Assembly: GCA_029379385.1 (NCBI GenBank)
Contig: CM055615.1
Span: 930,001 to 994,000 of the forward strand
Direction: 5' to 3'
Source of the DNA: Quillaja saponaria
Taxonomy: Eukaryota; Streptophyta; Magnoliopsida; Fabales; Quillajaceae
Length of the DNA: 64,000 nt
Shown: positions 1-11,734 of the stretch, piece after piece
Layout: the number at the start of each line of letters is the position of its first letter
Numbering within the stretch: the first letter of the stretch is position 1
The notes under the pieces: generated by a model
What the model saw: the letters and a program-made list of their open reading frames with translations, nothing else
Database searches by the model: none
What the model was told of the DNA's origin: nothing
Program-made: the position numbers and the translations under genes

Positions 1-239
1 GAGCTTAAAGTCTTGACTTAGTAAAAGGAAGATAAAATATTTCCAAGTTTTGGCTCATATGGTATTCGGATTTGTTTTATTTGTTGATGATTTGTAGGGG
101 CAATTTTATATAGCTAGGAACACCGCAAGAGGGTTGATGTGATAGCTAGAAAGGGCATTTTTTTTTTTTTTTTTGTCTTTTTTTTTATTGACGTCAAGAG
201 TATATTTCTAGTTACAGTATAGATGGTCGCTTTTAACTA

Positions 240-640
240 AATCAAATACAAGGAATGAGTTTTTAAGGATCAAAGGAGGCCATGACTTTCAAAAAAATTT
301 AAAATTTTAAAATGTTTAATATTATAATTCAAAATTAATTCTTAACCTTCTATTATTTTTACTTAATATCGTGGCCATTCAAATCTAAAATATAGATAAT
401 CTTTTTATTTTTTGGATTACAAGACTAATTGATTAAAAATTAAAACACAAGATTATACTAACGAGTTAAAATTTCTATTCTTCTTTTTATAACTTTTAAA
501 TTTTTGTAATGTTTTATGAGTTATTGAGTTTCTTATATTTTTTTTCTATTACTATAGTTGAATATGTTTATATAAAATTTTAGTTGGTCCTCTAAAAAGA
601 AATGTCTAGTTCCACAATTGAATAAGAAGTGATTAGTTGA
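240..640 (-). repeat. Dispersed repeat, inverted relative of the 11.7-13.3 kb repeat
   Basis: Read on the minus strand, this stretch matches 11735-12130 and 12589-12800 in order. Shared landmarks are a GGCCACGATATTAA-like block (near 360-375 here), an ACTCATAAAACAT block (near 510) and an AGACATTTCTTTTT-like block (near 595). The copy is diverged and has no usable ORF. It looks like a degenerate transposon-derived family, but I could not assign a class. Confidence 0.55.
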
Positions 641-2465
641 GGTGAGCACAAATTGACACAGACTGCTAAATTAAAAAAAATTAAAAAATTACCTAGGAAA
701 TACTAATTTGTATTAACATACATAGATATTTTTTGGTTTCCCACAACACCCAAAACCTAATCTCGTTGTTCAAAGATGCCATTTTTCACAAGTGTGTTCC
801 TACGGGCTAGGATCTTTAAAATTGTAGAAATCGCTCAACTATTGAATTTAAGCGTGCCTTACCATTTGAACTACTCCTTATAGGTGCGTTAATATATTTT
901 GTTATAACTTTGAGTAATTTTTGGAAATGACAGAATTTACTTGATCATAAATGATCAATATTCTAAGCTATTTAGTATTTGGCTTTACTTGTAACTTATA
1001 TATAACATAGTAATTTTAATGTGAGGCTTGGGGGTGTTATAATAATTTGTGACGAGTTAAGAAATACGCTAAACCATATACTACTTTTCCCAAAGAAACA
1101 GTCACAAATGACATTCTCTAAATAAGCTTACATAACCTCCAAACCTTGGGCGTCACGAAATTTTCCATTTAAATTCTTAGCGTCCTCATCAAAACACAAA
1201 CAACTGAAGGATGTATCTGTTCACTAGCTATAGCAATCTGTTATAGCTAAAATTAGTAATAATCTCATGTAAGATCTTGATATGGATCCTCATGTTTTTG
1301 AAGGATTTGTTTTATATTCAATGTGTAATTTTATTTATTTATTTATTTTTGGCCTTTAGATATAATTTTTGAGAGATAGAGAATGAACCGTTAATTTGGA
1401 ATAGAACTCCCTCCGATATAGGAGATGATTCAAATCCTAAAATTTTAGACTCCACCATTAGTAGAGACTTCAAAGTGTTGTTGGAGGGTGATAATATTAC
1501 ATTTTAAACTCTGTCTTTTCATTTCATAAACTGAATAGATTATATATTCTTGCTTTATTTTCATTTTTTTCTCCATATTGAATGTTTGTACCGCCAAGTC
1601 AAACTAAATTCCACTCCCAAAAGTTTTTTCCTTTTTTTTTAATGTTCTTTGAGTTCCTCACAAACATTACGTGCAGCTCGCCTGCCCTTACATCTAAACC
1701 TTGTTGGCTTCCTTGTTCTAATTTAAACTATCTATATGTTACAATTTCCACTGCTTTCCTTACTCCCTTTCCATAATCACCATATCCCTCTTTTGAGTTC
1801 AACCATATGATTCTTTCTGGGGGTTTCTATAGCACTTTGGTATAACCTGTGCTCTAAAACAGAGTGGAATCCATGAGTGAGGCAGAGCATGTAAACCATG
1901 TGGAAAGGTCGTTGGGAAGAAAACATATTAGACCCTGTATACCTGCTTGGTCTTACCCATGGCATAACAACAGGGGAATCATATACGTGGACCTTGTGCT
2001 TAAGAAATAAACAAAAGAGAGATAATAATTCTTTGTTTGGGTAGGTATTTTTAGGCGTCATGATCATTAAATGAAAGCATCCGAGAAATAAGTAGGTTGT
2101 TTCATCTCTGAATTAGGGTATTGTGTGTCTCTATCTTCGAGAGGCAAAGGCATTAGGGTTGACATAAAAATGAGATGCCACTGAAGTTTAAACTAAAAAT
2201 TGTAAAGTCAATTTTTAATGTCGAATCTGAACAAACTTACCATCGAGCCCCCTTCACCATTACTTTGTCCCACCTCTTTCCTTCTTTTCCTTTATGCAAA
2301 CTTTTTTCTCCTTCTGTGGACCCAATCCCTACAAGCAATTCTAAATGTATCTCTCACTTCTAATCTATTCTTAAGAGATCGTGATGGAAGTGACCTAAAA
2401 TCTCATCTCCCATACATTAAAAGAGAAAACTAGAGAAGGGGGCACAGAGACAGAAAGAGAAAGAA
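641..2465. other. Intergenic, upstream of the OVATE gene
   Basis: This stretch is AT-rich with only short, compositionally poor ORFs. I see no gene, RNA gene or recognisable transposon terminus. The last 60 bases before the OVATE start are purine-rich (GAGA-like) and probably form the 5' leader. No convincing TATA box was found. Confidence 0.5.
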
Positions 2466-3638
2466 ATGGGCAACTGCAGGTTGAAGTTATCAGCTATGAT
2501 GTCCAATTCCTGGTTTTACAAGCTTAAGGACATGGGCAGGAGTAGAAACCAGACTACCATTAGTTCCAGAAAGATAAAACAGCCTGCATCAGCTTCAACT
2601 ACACAGTCACCTAAACCATCAAAGCAACCTCATCATTGCAGTCCAAGAAAATCTCATCACTTTACCAGGGAGCTTACCCATAAATTATACAATTCTCCAA
2701 CATCTCCAAAAAACCCAAAAGTCTCATGCACCAATTTCCCTGACCCATTCAGAAAGTCATCTAAACAAAGTTCTAAAAAAAGAACTGTGAGGTCTTCTCA
2801 TAAGCCTGTCAGCTCCTCTGTTGCCGCAGGTTGTAGCTGCCGGACAACCATTGAATCTGTCTGGACTAAATCCAATTCTCTACCATCTCCCTGTGATAGT
2901 TCCCCTGACCCAGAATTCAGAACTGACCGTGTTCTTCCAGCTCCCATTGACTCATTTGATGGGATGATTTCTTGGTCTATGACTAGTGGCAGCAACCTCA
3001 ATTTCTATGACAATGAAATCGTTATCGACGTGGATACCAATTCTGTAGCTAAGAATTGCGAAAAGCTAGATGGGTATGATATGTTTTCAGAGCTTGAACT
3101 ACCTCCAATTATAACCAAGCCTGTGAAATTCAATGATTTGGTTACTGAGGCCAAGAAGAAGAAGACCCAAAAAGTAGCCAAGCAAGGAAGCAGGTCAGCT
3201 AAAAGGGAGGGATCCAATCTTCAAGGGTCTCTAAAAATCAAGGGTGTGAAGGAAGAGGCAGTTTCAATGAAAGAACAGAGGACTAGCTCTGTTCGGAGAT
3301 TTTCTGTGAATTCTCCAGGTGTGAGACTTCGAATTAAATCTCCCAGAATTGCAAGCCGGAAAATTCAAGCACACGGCCGGAAGAGGCTGTCATCAACTAC
3401 CGGTTCAAGTTCCCGGAGAAGCCTTTCCGATAGTCTGGCAATTGTGAAGTCATCCTTCAATCCTCAGAGAGATTTCAGGGATTCAATGGTGGAGATGATC
3501 GTGGAAAACAACATCAGGGCAACAAAGGATTTGGAAGACCTACTTGCCTGTTATCTTTCATTGAATTCAGATGAGTATCATGACCTGATTATTGAGGTGT
3601 TCATGCAATTATGGTTTGATTTAACTGACAATAAGTAG
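2466..3638 (+). CDS. OVATE family protein (OFP1/2-like transcriptional repressor)
   Basis: A single uninterrupted ORF of 390 residues, as is usual for OFPs, which mostly lack introns. The N-terminus starts [20 protein letters not shown], the conserved N-terminal motif of the OFP1/2/4 subgroup. The middle is Ser/Pro/Lys-rich and disordered-looking, with a basic nuclear-localisation-like stretch near residues 229-245 (AKKKKTQK). The last 60 residues or so (about 330-388) are the OVATE domain: [14 protein letters not shown], then [13 protein letters not shown] and [10 protein letters not shown]. OFPs are nuclear plant-specific repressors that bind KNOX and BELL homeodomain proteins and affect organ shape, cell elongation and secondary walls. 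That role is known for the family; for this gene it is inference. The start is fixed by the conserved N-terminal motif and preceded by a purine-rich leader. No defect is visible. Confidence 0.95.
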   Translation: MGNCRLKLSAMMSNSWFYKLKDMGRSRNQTTISSRKIKQPASASTTQSPKPSKQPHHCSPRKSHHFTRELTHKLYNSPTSPKNPKVSCTNFPDPFRKSSKQSSKKRTVRSSHKPVSSSVAAGCSCRTTIESVWTKSNSLPSPCDSSPDPEFRTDRVLPAPIDSFDGMISWSMTSGSNLNFYDNEIVIDVDTNSVAKNCEKLDGYDMFSELELPPIITKPVKFNDLVTEAKKKKTQKVAKQGSRSAKREGSNLQGSLKIKGVKEEAVSMKEQRTSSVRRFSVNSPGVRLRIKSPRIASRKIQAHGRKRLSSTTGSSSRRSLSDSLAIVKSSFNPQRDFRDSMVEMIVENNIRATKDLEDLLACYLSLNSDEYHDLIIEVFMQLWFDLTDNK

Positions 3639-4198
3639 AATTAATCTCTCTGAGAATCCAAGTTCTTAATTTTAGAAAACCCACCTTGTAATACACTACT
3701 AAATCCAAGTGCTTAAACTTCATCAAAACCAGAGTTCCAGTTTTACAAAAGAAAAAGAAATTTGCAGAAAGAGTGCAACAGACCAAGATAAGCAATTGCC
3801 ATTTGCCATGGTGGAAGATGTCAACCATTGAAAAAGATGGAAGCTTGGGTATAAATATCATGACCTTTTGTAATAAATAAAGGAAAAACATGATTTATTC
3901 ATGTGGTTTTCAGGCATTTCGTTTTTATTTTTACTCCATTTATATATTTGTTTTCTTATTACAAGTATCCTCATGTGAGGCTTCGTCTGTCATCTTCCTC
4001 AAGAAACTGAAAGCACAGAATTTTGGTCTTTGAATTTCAGTACCCATGTGGTCATGGACCCAAAAGCAATTTGTAGAATAAGACACAGAAAGTATGTAAA
4101 ATTGACAAGTACATAAATGGTTAAATTAAGGAACCCCACTGCCTCAGGTACAATAACTGACAGTTTCTTCCATCAAATATCTAGAATCTTACCCCAAA
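3639..4198. other. 3' flank of the OVATE gene up to the MULE insertion
   Basis: This holds the 3' UTR and short spacer. An AATAAA-like signal lies near 3875. The MULE target duplication begins at 4199, so the element sits about 560 bases downstream of the OVATE stop. No other feature is seen. Confidence 0.5.
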
Positions 4199-4208
4199 AG
4201 AAGATGCC
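4199..4208. repeat. Target-site duplication, left copy (MULE)
   Basis: The sequence AGAAGATGCC is repeated exactly at 10086-10095. The two copies directly abut the TIR ends of the MULE. Confidence 0.92.
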
Positions 4209-4480
4209 GGAATTTTGGACAAAAGGGTCCAAGTCTCAAAAAATTTGATCAAAATGGTAAATTTTTTACCATAATAGCCAAAAGGGGGTAAAAATTTGGC
4301 GTGCCAGGTCGGACCATCGCACAAGTCACGCGTGAGTGCAGCCCAGTATTTGTCCCCTCGCGGGGCCCGCTGGTCGGCCCCGTGGAGGGCAGAAATAAGT
4401 CTGAAACCGGCTTTTCAAAAGCCGGTTTCAGACGCCCTACTTTGCAGGCTACCCTGCACGCTGCAGGGTAGCCTGCAGGG
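4209..4480 (+). repeat. Left TIR of the MULE, with two large palindromes
   Basis: The outer 90 bases or so pair with the right end. Inside lie two palindromes. At 4399-4433, 17-base perfect arms (GTCTGAAACCGGCTTTT) flank a single centre base. At 4444-4476, 15-base perfect arms (GCAGGCTACCCTGCA) flank a 3-base loop. Related palindromes occur in the right TIR. Short ORFs crossing this region are artefacts of the GC-rich palindromes. Confidence 0.88.
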
Positions 4481-4605
4481 CTACCCTTCCCTCCCCTCGC
4501 GTCGCGCATGCAGGGGCGACCCCCCCTTGTGTCGCGCATGCAGAGGCGACCCCCCCCCCCCCCCCTAAATTATACTCCAGTCTCCTCCCCCCACCCTTTC
4601 TCCTC

Positions 4606-4613
4606 TATAAATA
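4606..4613 (+). promoter_or_regulatory. TATA box driving the MULE transposase transcript
   Basis: TATAAATA lies just inside the left TIR. It is followed by a CT/A-rich leader (4620-4700) and a plausible splice donor (AAG|GTAAAA near 4701). This is the expected place for a mudrA promoter, within or next to the TIR. Confidence 0.6.
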
Positions 4614-5305
4614 CAGAGGCAGAGCAAGAGGAGAAAACTCATCACGTCTTCTCCTCATCACCACTTTCATTTCACCACCTTCATGTTCTTTCGATTTACA
4701 AGGTAAAATCTTGGTAAGTTATACAAATTTTAATTTAAAAAATTTATTTTTATTAATTAAATTAAATTATTTTCTTATTGAAAAATTTATTACGTATACT
4801 ATTTAATTTATATTATTTATATAAATTAGTGATATTTACTTATTAATTATTTAAATTACGTATATTATTAAAATTTTAAAAATAAAATATAAATAGAAAT
4901 TATATAAATTATTTAATGTTACACGATATATATGTTTTGTTATTCTAAATTTATTTATGTTTTGTTTAGGATTATTGTTGAAATCACGTTGCCGGTGTTG
5001 GTACTTTTTGCTCATTTGCTTCTTACCTGGTAAGTCATAAAGTTATATTTATTTTATAGAAAGTTATATTTATTATTATTATATGCATGTATCTATATTT
5101 ACAGTAGTTTATATTATAATTGTTGAAATATTAATTTTTATTATTTGTTATAATTAAAAATTTGTTGTAATTGTAATTTTTATGATAATTGTAATAATTA
5201 GTATATTTATGACATGATAAATTATTAACTTTTTAATTCACATATTAATAAATAATATTTATAAGTTTAAAATAGTAATTATGTGACACTTAATAATATT
5301 TGCAG

Positions 5306-6372
5306 TTGTTGAGGAGGAGAACACAGATAGTTGGGGATGGTTTTTAAGTTTGATTCGCATGCATGTAACGCAACGGGTGGGTATTTGCTTAATATCTGAT
5401 CGTCATGCCGGGATCATTGCTGCTGCTTCAGATCCTCGGAATGGCTGGACTGAGCCTTATGGTTATCACCGTTTTTGTGTTAGGCATATTGCAAGCAACT
5501 TTCATAAGACCCACAAGAATATGAAAGCAAAAAATCTCCTCATTCACACTGCGAGTCAAACTCAAAAACGCAAATTTGATAAATATTTCAAAAAGTTTGT
5601 TCAGTTGGACTCTGAGTATGCTGCATGGATTGGTAGAATTCCTTTGGAGCAGTGGGCATTGGCACATGATGGAGGTCACCGCTTTGACTTCATGACCACA
5701 AACTTGGGGGAGTGTATGAACAATGTCTTGAAGGGAGCGCGACAAGTCCCAATCACTAGCACTGGTGCGGTTGACATTTTACCGGTGTGTCAAATATTTC
5801 GTGGAACATCGGGCGTACATTAATGCTCAACTTGGTGCTGGCAATCAATACACAACCGACACTATAGAAAAAATTCAAAATTGGGCAGAGAGAGCAGGTG
5901 GACACGAGTTGAGACAGTTTCATACCGGTTTGGGGATAATTAAATAAAGACTCAATTTCGTGGATGGCAAGCCCGAAAGGGCGGCAACCAGCATACTGTG
6001 CGTTTAAATGAAAGAACGTGCACATGCAATAAACCCCAGCAATACATTCTCCCATGCTCACATGTTATAGCAGCTTGTGCAAGCATGCATCTGAACTATA
6101 CCGACTTTATTGGGGAGTGGTATAAACTGAGAAATCAGGAGCTTGTATACACTCCACAATTCAACCCAGTGATGCACGATGACTATTGGCCAGAATTCCA
6201 GTTTCCCCATGTGGTTCCCGACATGTCCAAATTGCGAAAGAAGGGTAGGCCGAAAACACATCGAATTCATAATGAGATGGACATTACAGAGTCCTCGAGG
6301 CAACTTAGGTGTGGTTTATGTAGGCAGGAAGGACACAATCGTAAAAATTGTCCTAACATTACACGATATTAA
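5306..6372 (+). pseudogene. mudrA-type MULE transposase, C-terminal half, frameshifted
   Basis: An acceptor at 5305 opens a frame reading EEENTDSWGWFLSLIR and then ISDRHAG, which matches the transposase core around the second catalytic aspartate. The frame continues to about 5750. A frameshift moves the reading to 5765-5947 (LTFYRCVKYFVEHR), and another near 5945 leads to 5998-6372. That last segment holds a SWIM zinc finger (CTCNKPQQYILPCSHVIAAC) and a C-terminal CCHC knuckle (CGLCRQEGHNRKNC). The N-terminal DNA-binding region and first catalytic aspartate are absent: only about 300 bases of AT-rich DNA separate a small upstream leader segment from the core. The missing half and two frameshifts make it non-functional. 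It shares orientation with the PMD gene about 200 bases downstream. Confidence 0.88.
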
Positions 6373-6571
6373 AAGACAAGTTCCATTATCGCACTCTTTA
6401 CTTTAATGTAAGAGTTTTCCTATTTATGTATTTGTTTCTACTTTTTTATTATGTAGATATTAGGTATTATGTCCCCCACATGTCATGTAAAATTATTTTG
6501 ACATTAATAAACATTATTGTCGTGTATGCATATTAACATTATATTTGATTTGTCTTTTGTTATGCAGATTC

Positions 6572-8670
6572 ATGGATCTCGTTGCCCCAGTAGATGTTTC
6601 AGTCCTTAGATTACACGATAGCCATCGATCCGTTAGAGTTTTCGCGGATCACGAGGTTTGTAATTAACAAATCAAATTACTATAAATAATTTTTCAATTT
6701 AATTTTATTAGCGAAAATGTTCGTACTAATATGTTTTTAAAAATTTAGAGCGAGGTCTATGTCCTCAGGTGCCGTCGGAGGGAGGCGGTGTTCGGCCGAG
6801 AACTTCTTAATAATATTAATAATATTAATCCTCGAGTATTGGAGTACATGACCATGGCAAGTTTTGGCGGTATGATCAGGGTGGGGTTTATTTCGCTTGA
6901 TTGGCACCTTGTGACAGCTTTAGTAGAGCGATGGAGGCCAGAGACTCACACATTTCATCTGCCGCACGGTGAAGCCACCATCACACTACAGGATGTTAGT
7001 ATTCTGTTCGGTTTACCTGTTGACGGTGAGCCTGTCTCTGGCCTAGTTGGTGCTGACGTCGCAACTGAGTGCGAGCTATTATTGGGAGTTGTGCCCCCTG
7101 CTACAGCTGTTAAGGGTAACATATTGAAAATGAGCTAGTTAGGATTGACATTTCAGAATTTTCCAGCCGATGGTGATGACATTACAGCGCAGAGATATGC
7201 ACGAGCTTATATATTACAGCTGATGGGTGGATTGTTGTTCACCAGTAAGACGAGTACACATGTGCACATTTGTTTCTTATCTCTGTTGGAAAACCTATAT
7301 GTCGCAGGACAGTACAGCTGGGGGAGTGCCTCCCTGGCATGGTTGTACAGGGAGATGTGTCATGCCACTCACCTTGATGCTTCTGAAATTGCTGGACCTT
7401 TGATATTACTCAAGGTATGGGCATGGGAGCGACTACCATTTCTCGCACCGAGGAGGGAGACAGACAATTCCGTGGGATAATCTTTGTCCTTTAGGCGCGA
7501 GGTTTGTAAAATTATTAGTTTTATGCATTTGGCTACTAGGATGTGTGGTACGTAAATGACTTGTAATTAACATTTTTAATTACTTCCAGGTGGAGAGTAA
7601 AGTTAAAAGTAACTCAAATCGGCCATAATGTGGTGTCTTGGTATAGAAAGATGCTGGACAGGATGTCATCAGACCAGGTAATTACAAGTGTATCTTATAT
7701 CAACAAGTTATTTAACAATGACATGTTTCAAGGTTTTATTTATTAAAACATTGACACAGTTTTTGGATTGCAGTTCATATCATTACCCTACATTGATGAT
7801 GGGGTGAGACACCTGATACCAGACTATTGTTATCGAGACCAGCATATTTGGGGTGCTAAAGTACCCCTAATATGTTTTCATATTGTTGAGTATCAGAAAG
7901 TGGATAGGGTAATGCATCAGTTTGGATATCAGCAACCTATACCAGAAAACCCTACTGACATTGAGGCCGATCAAACCTTGCACAAATTTGATCTTCGGGG
8001 ACGGGGCGTCACTGACTACCGTTGGCTACATGCTAACCACATAGCCATTTGGGGCATGAGATACAATCTGGTCCAGATAGGTGATGTTCTGGGAGTTGCA
8101 CATGGTCATGCTGCTCATACAACCGAGTACAATGAGTGGTATAGACGTATCAGTAGGAGATATCTTACACGAGTTGGTCTTATCCATGCTGATCCAGCTC
8201 CTTCCCATTCTACTCATTCGACGTCATCATCATCATTGTCATCACAACGTCGCAGACGCAGTAGAACTGAAGTCCCTGGACCGTCGGTTTCTTATGGACG
8301 TGTTGATGCTGATGTCCGACCATCAGATGTGTATATTCCATCTCCGGCACATATGTCTCCACCTCCTCCACCTCCTTATATGCCCAGTAGTTCATCTATG
8401 TATCATCAGCTTATGCCGGACTTTGCACTGCAATCAAGCGAGATTTTTAACTCTCCCATACCGCAGGTGCCATACTTTCAGTATGGTAATACACCTGCAT
8501 CATATGACCCGGGTATGGGTTCAGGTGTGCAAGCTGAGGAAGGATTTAGCGGTGTTGATGACATACCTCCCTCAGCCGATCTTGGTGACAGGGCTGATGT
8601 ACCAGCTAGGCGAAACCCGGCAAGGAGGAGAAGACCACGCCCATGTGGTACATTAGGTCATTTTTTGTAG
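6572..8670 (+). pseudogene. Plant mobile domain (PMD/MAIN-like) protein carried by the MULE, two lesions
   Basis: Exons inferred from splice sites are 6572-6655, 6749-7501, 7590-7677 and 7774-8670. The reading begins MDLVAPVDVSVLRLHDSHRS. The PMD core follows: ASFGGMIRVGFISLDWHLVT, FHLPHGEATITLQDVSILFG and PVDGEPVSG, then AGQYSWGSASLAWLYREMC and the later IDDGVRHLIPDYCYRDQHIW. The C-terminal third is Ser/Pro-rich with a basic tail (RRNPARRRRPRP). Two lesions are visible: an in-frame TAG at 7136-7138, where Trp would be expected, and a frameshift near 7455. Otherwise the frame is well kept. PMD proteins include the Arabidopsis MAIN/MAIL nuclear proteins needed for silencing and genome stability, and PMDs also occur in transposons. 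Its role in the element is unknown. Confidence 0.85.
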
Positions 8671-8689
8671 ATCAGTATTTCTCGAAATC

Positions 8690-9725
8690 CTTATATAAGT
8701 TTTTTAATTTTTAATTTTTGTGTTTGTTACTTGTAATAGGAAAAGTCTTCCTGGTTTATGTTTTAATTTAGTTATACTTGTAAATTAAAATTTATAATAA
8801 AGCATGTAATAATTAGAATGAGTTAATATAAGTGTGTTCCATTAATTTTTAAAATAATTTAATGTTTTTTATTCTTTCTAAATCATTTCAAATAAGTTTA
8901 AAATTTATATACTTTAAATTAAAAAAATTTAGTAAAACTTAATAATTTACAATATCACGAATTTTAACATTTTAAAATATCATAAACTTTAGTAAAAAAA
9001 TTTATCATACATTATAGAATTAAAAAATTAACAAAAATCTTAAATTGTAAAAATACAAAATTTATAAATTTAAAAACCGTCATACACTATAAATTTAAAA
9101 TTTTTCATATATTTTTAATTTCATATAATTATTATACACTTTAAAATTTCGTGGAACATTTTAAACTATAAATATATAAATTAACATATACTTTATATTT
9201 AAAAGATATCATGAATTTTAAAAATATTTATGATAAAATTAAAATGTATGATAAAATCTTAAATTCTAAAATTTTAAAATTATCATATATCTTAAATTTA
9301 AAAAATATTTTAATATAAATTAAAAAATTAATATATATTTTAAATTTCAAAAATATCATATAATAAAACATTAAAATTAAAAATTATCATATATTTACAA
9401 TAAAAATTTAAAAACTCATTAAACTTTTACAAAGGTCATGAAAAAAAATATTTGAAGGTTTGTATGTTTTAATATAATTATTATGTAAAATAAAATAAGC
9501 TAATTTATTAATTAATATGATTATTATCATATATTTTAAGAAAAAATTTAAGAACTCATAAATTTTTATGAAAATTCATCAATTTTTAGTAAGGTAATGA
9601 AATTTTTTTAAGATTTATATGTTTTAATTGAATTGTTACGTGAAGTAAAATAAATTAATTATGGTGTGAAGTAAAACAAATTATTTATGGTATTTGTATA
9701 TTGTAATTTAATTAATATATTAATG
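8690..9725. other. Very AT-rich internal segment of the MULE
   Basis: About 1 kb of almost pure A/T lies between the PMD stop and the right TIR. Short degenerate motifs of the ATATCATAAA and AAATTTAAAA type recur in both orientations. There is no ORF and no RNA-like element. It may be a spacer or a matrix-attachment-like region; nothing further can be supported. Confidence 0.6.
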
Positions 9726-9785
9726 GGAGAGGGAGAGAAATTATTTGGGGGTGTGCGGGAGGGGGGAAGGGGGGCTGGGAAATAG

Positions 9786-10085
9786 GAATGCAGGCTACCC
9801 TGCAGTGCTGCAGGGTAGCCTGCAAAATTTGTCCCCCACGTGGCTGTAGTGGGGGACAAATTTATGGATGAAACTGGCTTTTCAAAAGCCGGTTTCATCC
9901 TGCACTCGCGCGTGACGCGCGAGTGCGTGACCTGTGCGATGGGCCGACCTGGCACGCCAGATCGGACCCTGAAACCGTATTTTGAAAACACAGTTTCATC
10001 ATTTACCCCCTTTTGACTATTATGATAAAAAATTTACCATTTTGACCAAATTTTTTAGAATTTGGACCCTTTTGTCCAAAAGTCC
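9786..10085 (-). repeat. Right TIR of the MULE, with five palindromes
   Basis: It pairs with the left TIR. Palindromes run in series: 9789-9824 (16-base arms, TGCAGGCTACCCTGCA), 9825-9863 (15-base arms, AAATTTGTCCCCCAC), 9866-9900 (17-base arms, one mismatch, GGCTTTT core), 9902-9926 (11-base arms, GCACTCGCGCG) and 9970-9998 (14-base arms, two mismatches). Some have left-TIR partners and others are unique to this side. Confidence 0.88.
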
Positions 10086-10095
10086 AGAAGATGCC
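10086..10095. repeat. Target-site duplication, right copy (MULE)
   Basis: An exact copy of AGAAGATGCC at 4199-4208, directly outside the right TIR. Confidence 0.92.
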
Positions 10096-11734
10096 CTCTA
10101 AGTACAAACTCTAGTTTGTATGTCTTTTCGTCTGGGTAGTAGTGGTACATACAGCTTTCACAGATCCTCCATTGCCAAAATTTCAGTATCTTCCAGGTTG
10201 AAAAATATATTAAAAGCCGTACATTATTTGAAAATTAGAAGAACTTTTCTCTATAAAGAAATTTGAATCTGCACATTTAAAACAATAAAATAACATTATT
10301 CATGAGGCTCGTCTGAAATTGGAGGTTTGATTCTCAAGCTCAGTCAGTACTTGGAATTGTTCAAAAGGAGGATAGACATTAAAAGAAAGCACCATGCACA
10401 CGTTGTTGTCACTTTCTAGAACATATAGGTTAATATTTAATTGGACTTTCAAAAATCATTTTATATATATCTCTGTCTTAAAAAAATTAGTTTTTTTAAG
10501 AAGAAAAAAGTTTAGTAAAAGTGGTTTTAAATTTAATATCTTTTGTCACCCTCATCTCTCAATGTAGGCAACTTAATTCCAACTACCATACACCATGTCA
10601 TAAAAATTTTAACTTGTAATTTACACTATCAGTAAAAAAAGACTCATTTTTTATAGTGTTGCTTGTCCTCATTTTATTTAATTAAAATTACTTATTTTTA
10701 TTTATTTAAATATTAAATAAATTATTGGTGGATTAAATATTAATTCAATTATATATACACCTGCTATAGTACTAAGTAATATTCTTCTTTGACCAGTAGA
10801 GATGTCGCACGCTAAAAACAATGCATGGTTAGTGTTTTTTTCACCCTCAAATGGTAATAAAGCCACTCAAACATTTCCAAGCAATCTACTACTGTATAAA
10901 CGTTTTTACAATCATTATCAAATTGGAGAAATTATTATGGCATGGGAGTAATTACGTGCACTGAAATTGTGGTAAAAAAGTTGAGATCCAGCGACTGTTT
11001 TTTTGTTGTTAACATCAGCAATGGAGACTAGCATCTAATATAGCCAAATACTAAAGCTCTAGAGAATTTAGCAAATAAGGTCCCAATCAATGATAATATT
11101 GGTTCATTATGGTAGACTTTTTGCAAATATTAACAGTCCTAATTAAATTATTGTTGGATGTCTAAGGGAGTTGTTGATGAGATTTGTGATCTTCCTTTTT
11201 GCCATAATAGAAAGGGAATTAATGAGTGTGAGAAATATATATATTTTTTGATTTAACAACTAAATGTGTCTGGACTAATTGAAATGTATGTCGATTAATA
11301 TATATATTTAATTATCTTGTCATTAGATTATTTTGGAGTCTGACATCTCAACCGGTTATACTTGTTTGCTTTGCTTTTATTATTTGCATCAACAAAAAAT
11401 TATCAAGTGAAGTGACAATTGCGTGACTACCAAATCTTCACTTTCACATTGTAACAACCATGATATAAATGGATTAAAGTTAGTAAGGGTAGATTATATT
11501 TGATTAAAAATTAGCAATAGGGTTAATTAGTTTAGGAATTAATGTAAACTCTCTGCTTTTATAAGACTTCTACTGTATCCTTAATGAAATTACTTTGTTG
11601 CAAGGCGTGGACGCTTTCCTGTTGGCTAATCTATGATGCAAAGCGTGGATATGGTGTCCTCTTACTGGAACCATATGGCTATTCCTCAAGCAGGGGTTGG
11701 AATTCTTCATTTTATTTTGTCGAGTGTGTTAAAC
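10096..11734. other. Intergenic, no gene seen
   Basis: AT-rich sequence with no ORF of convincing composition, no splice-supported exons and no clear transposon ends. Confidence 0.5.

Larger units (their letters stand above)
4209..10085 (+). mobile_element. Mutator-like element (MULE) carrying mudrA remnant and a PMD gene
   Basis: This element is about 5.88 kb, bounded by long imperfect TIRs. The left end starts GGAATTTTGGACAAAAGGGT and the reverse complement of the right end starts GGACTTTTGGACAAAAGGGT. Homology continues inward through a TCAAAATGGTAAATTTTTTA block and a GCGTGCCAGGTCGG block. It is flanked by a perfect 10-bp duplication, AGAAGATGCC, at 4199-4208 and 10086-10095, in the usual MULE range of 8-11 bp. 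Inside are a TATA box and leader, a mudrA-type transposase missing its first half, a PMD protein gene in the same orientation, and an AT-rich stretch before the right TIR. The transposase is frameshifted, so the copy is non-autonomous. The perfect target duplication suggests a relatively recent insertion. Confidence 0.93.

Noticed and set aside
1777..2067. 96-residue minus ORF upstream of the OVATE gene
   Set aside because: No start context, motif or splice partner; composition is not gene-like.
4249..4717. Overlapping ORFs on both strands with Cys/Arg/Pro-rich products
   Set aside because: They arise from GC-rich palindromes in the left MULE TIR; a similar ORF appears in the right TIR (9659-9991).
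8081..8656. 191-residue + ORF rich in His, Met and Leu
   Set aside because: A frame shadow of the last PMD exon (7774-8670), whose frame matches the family.
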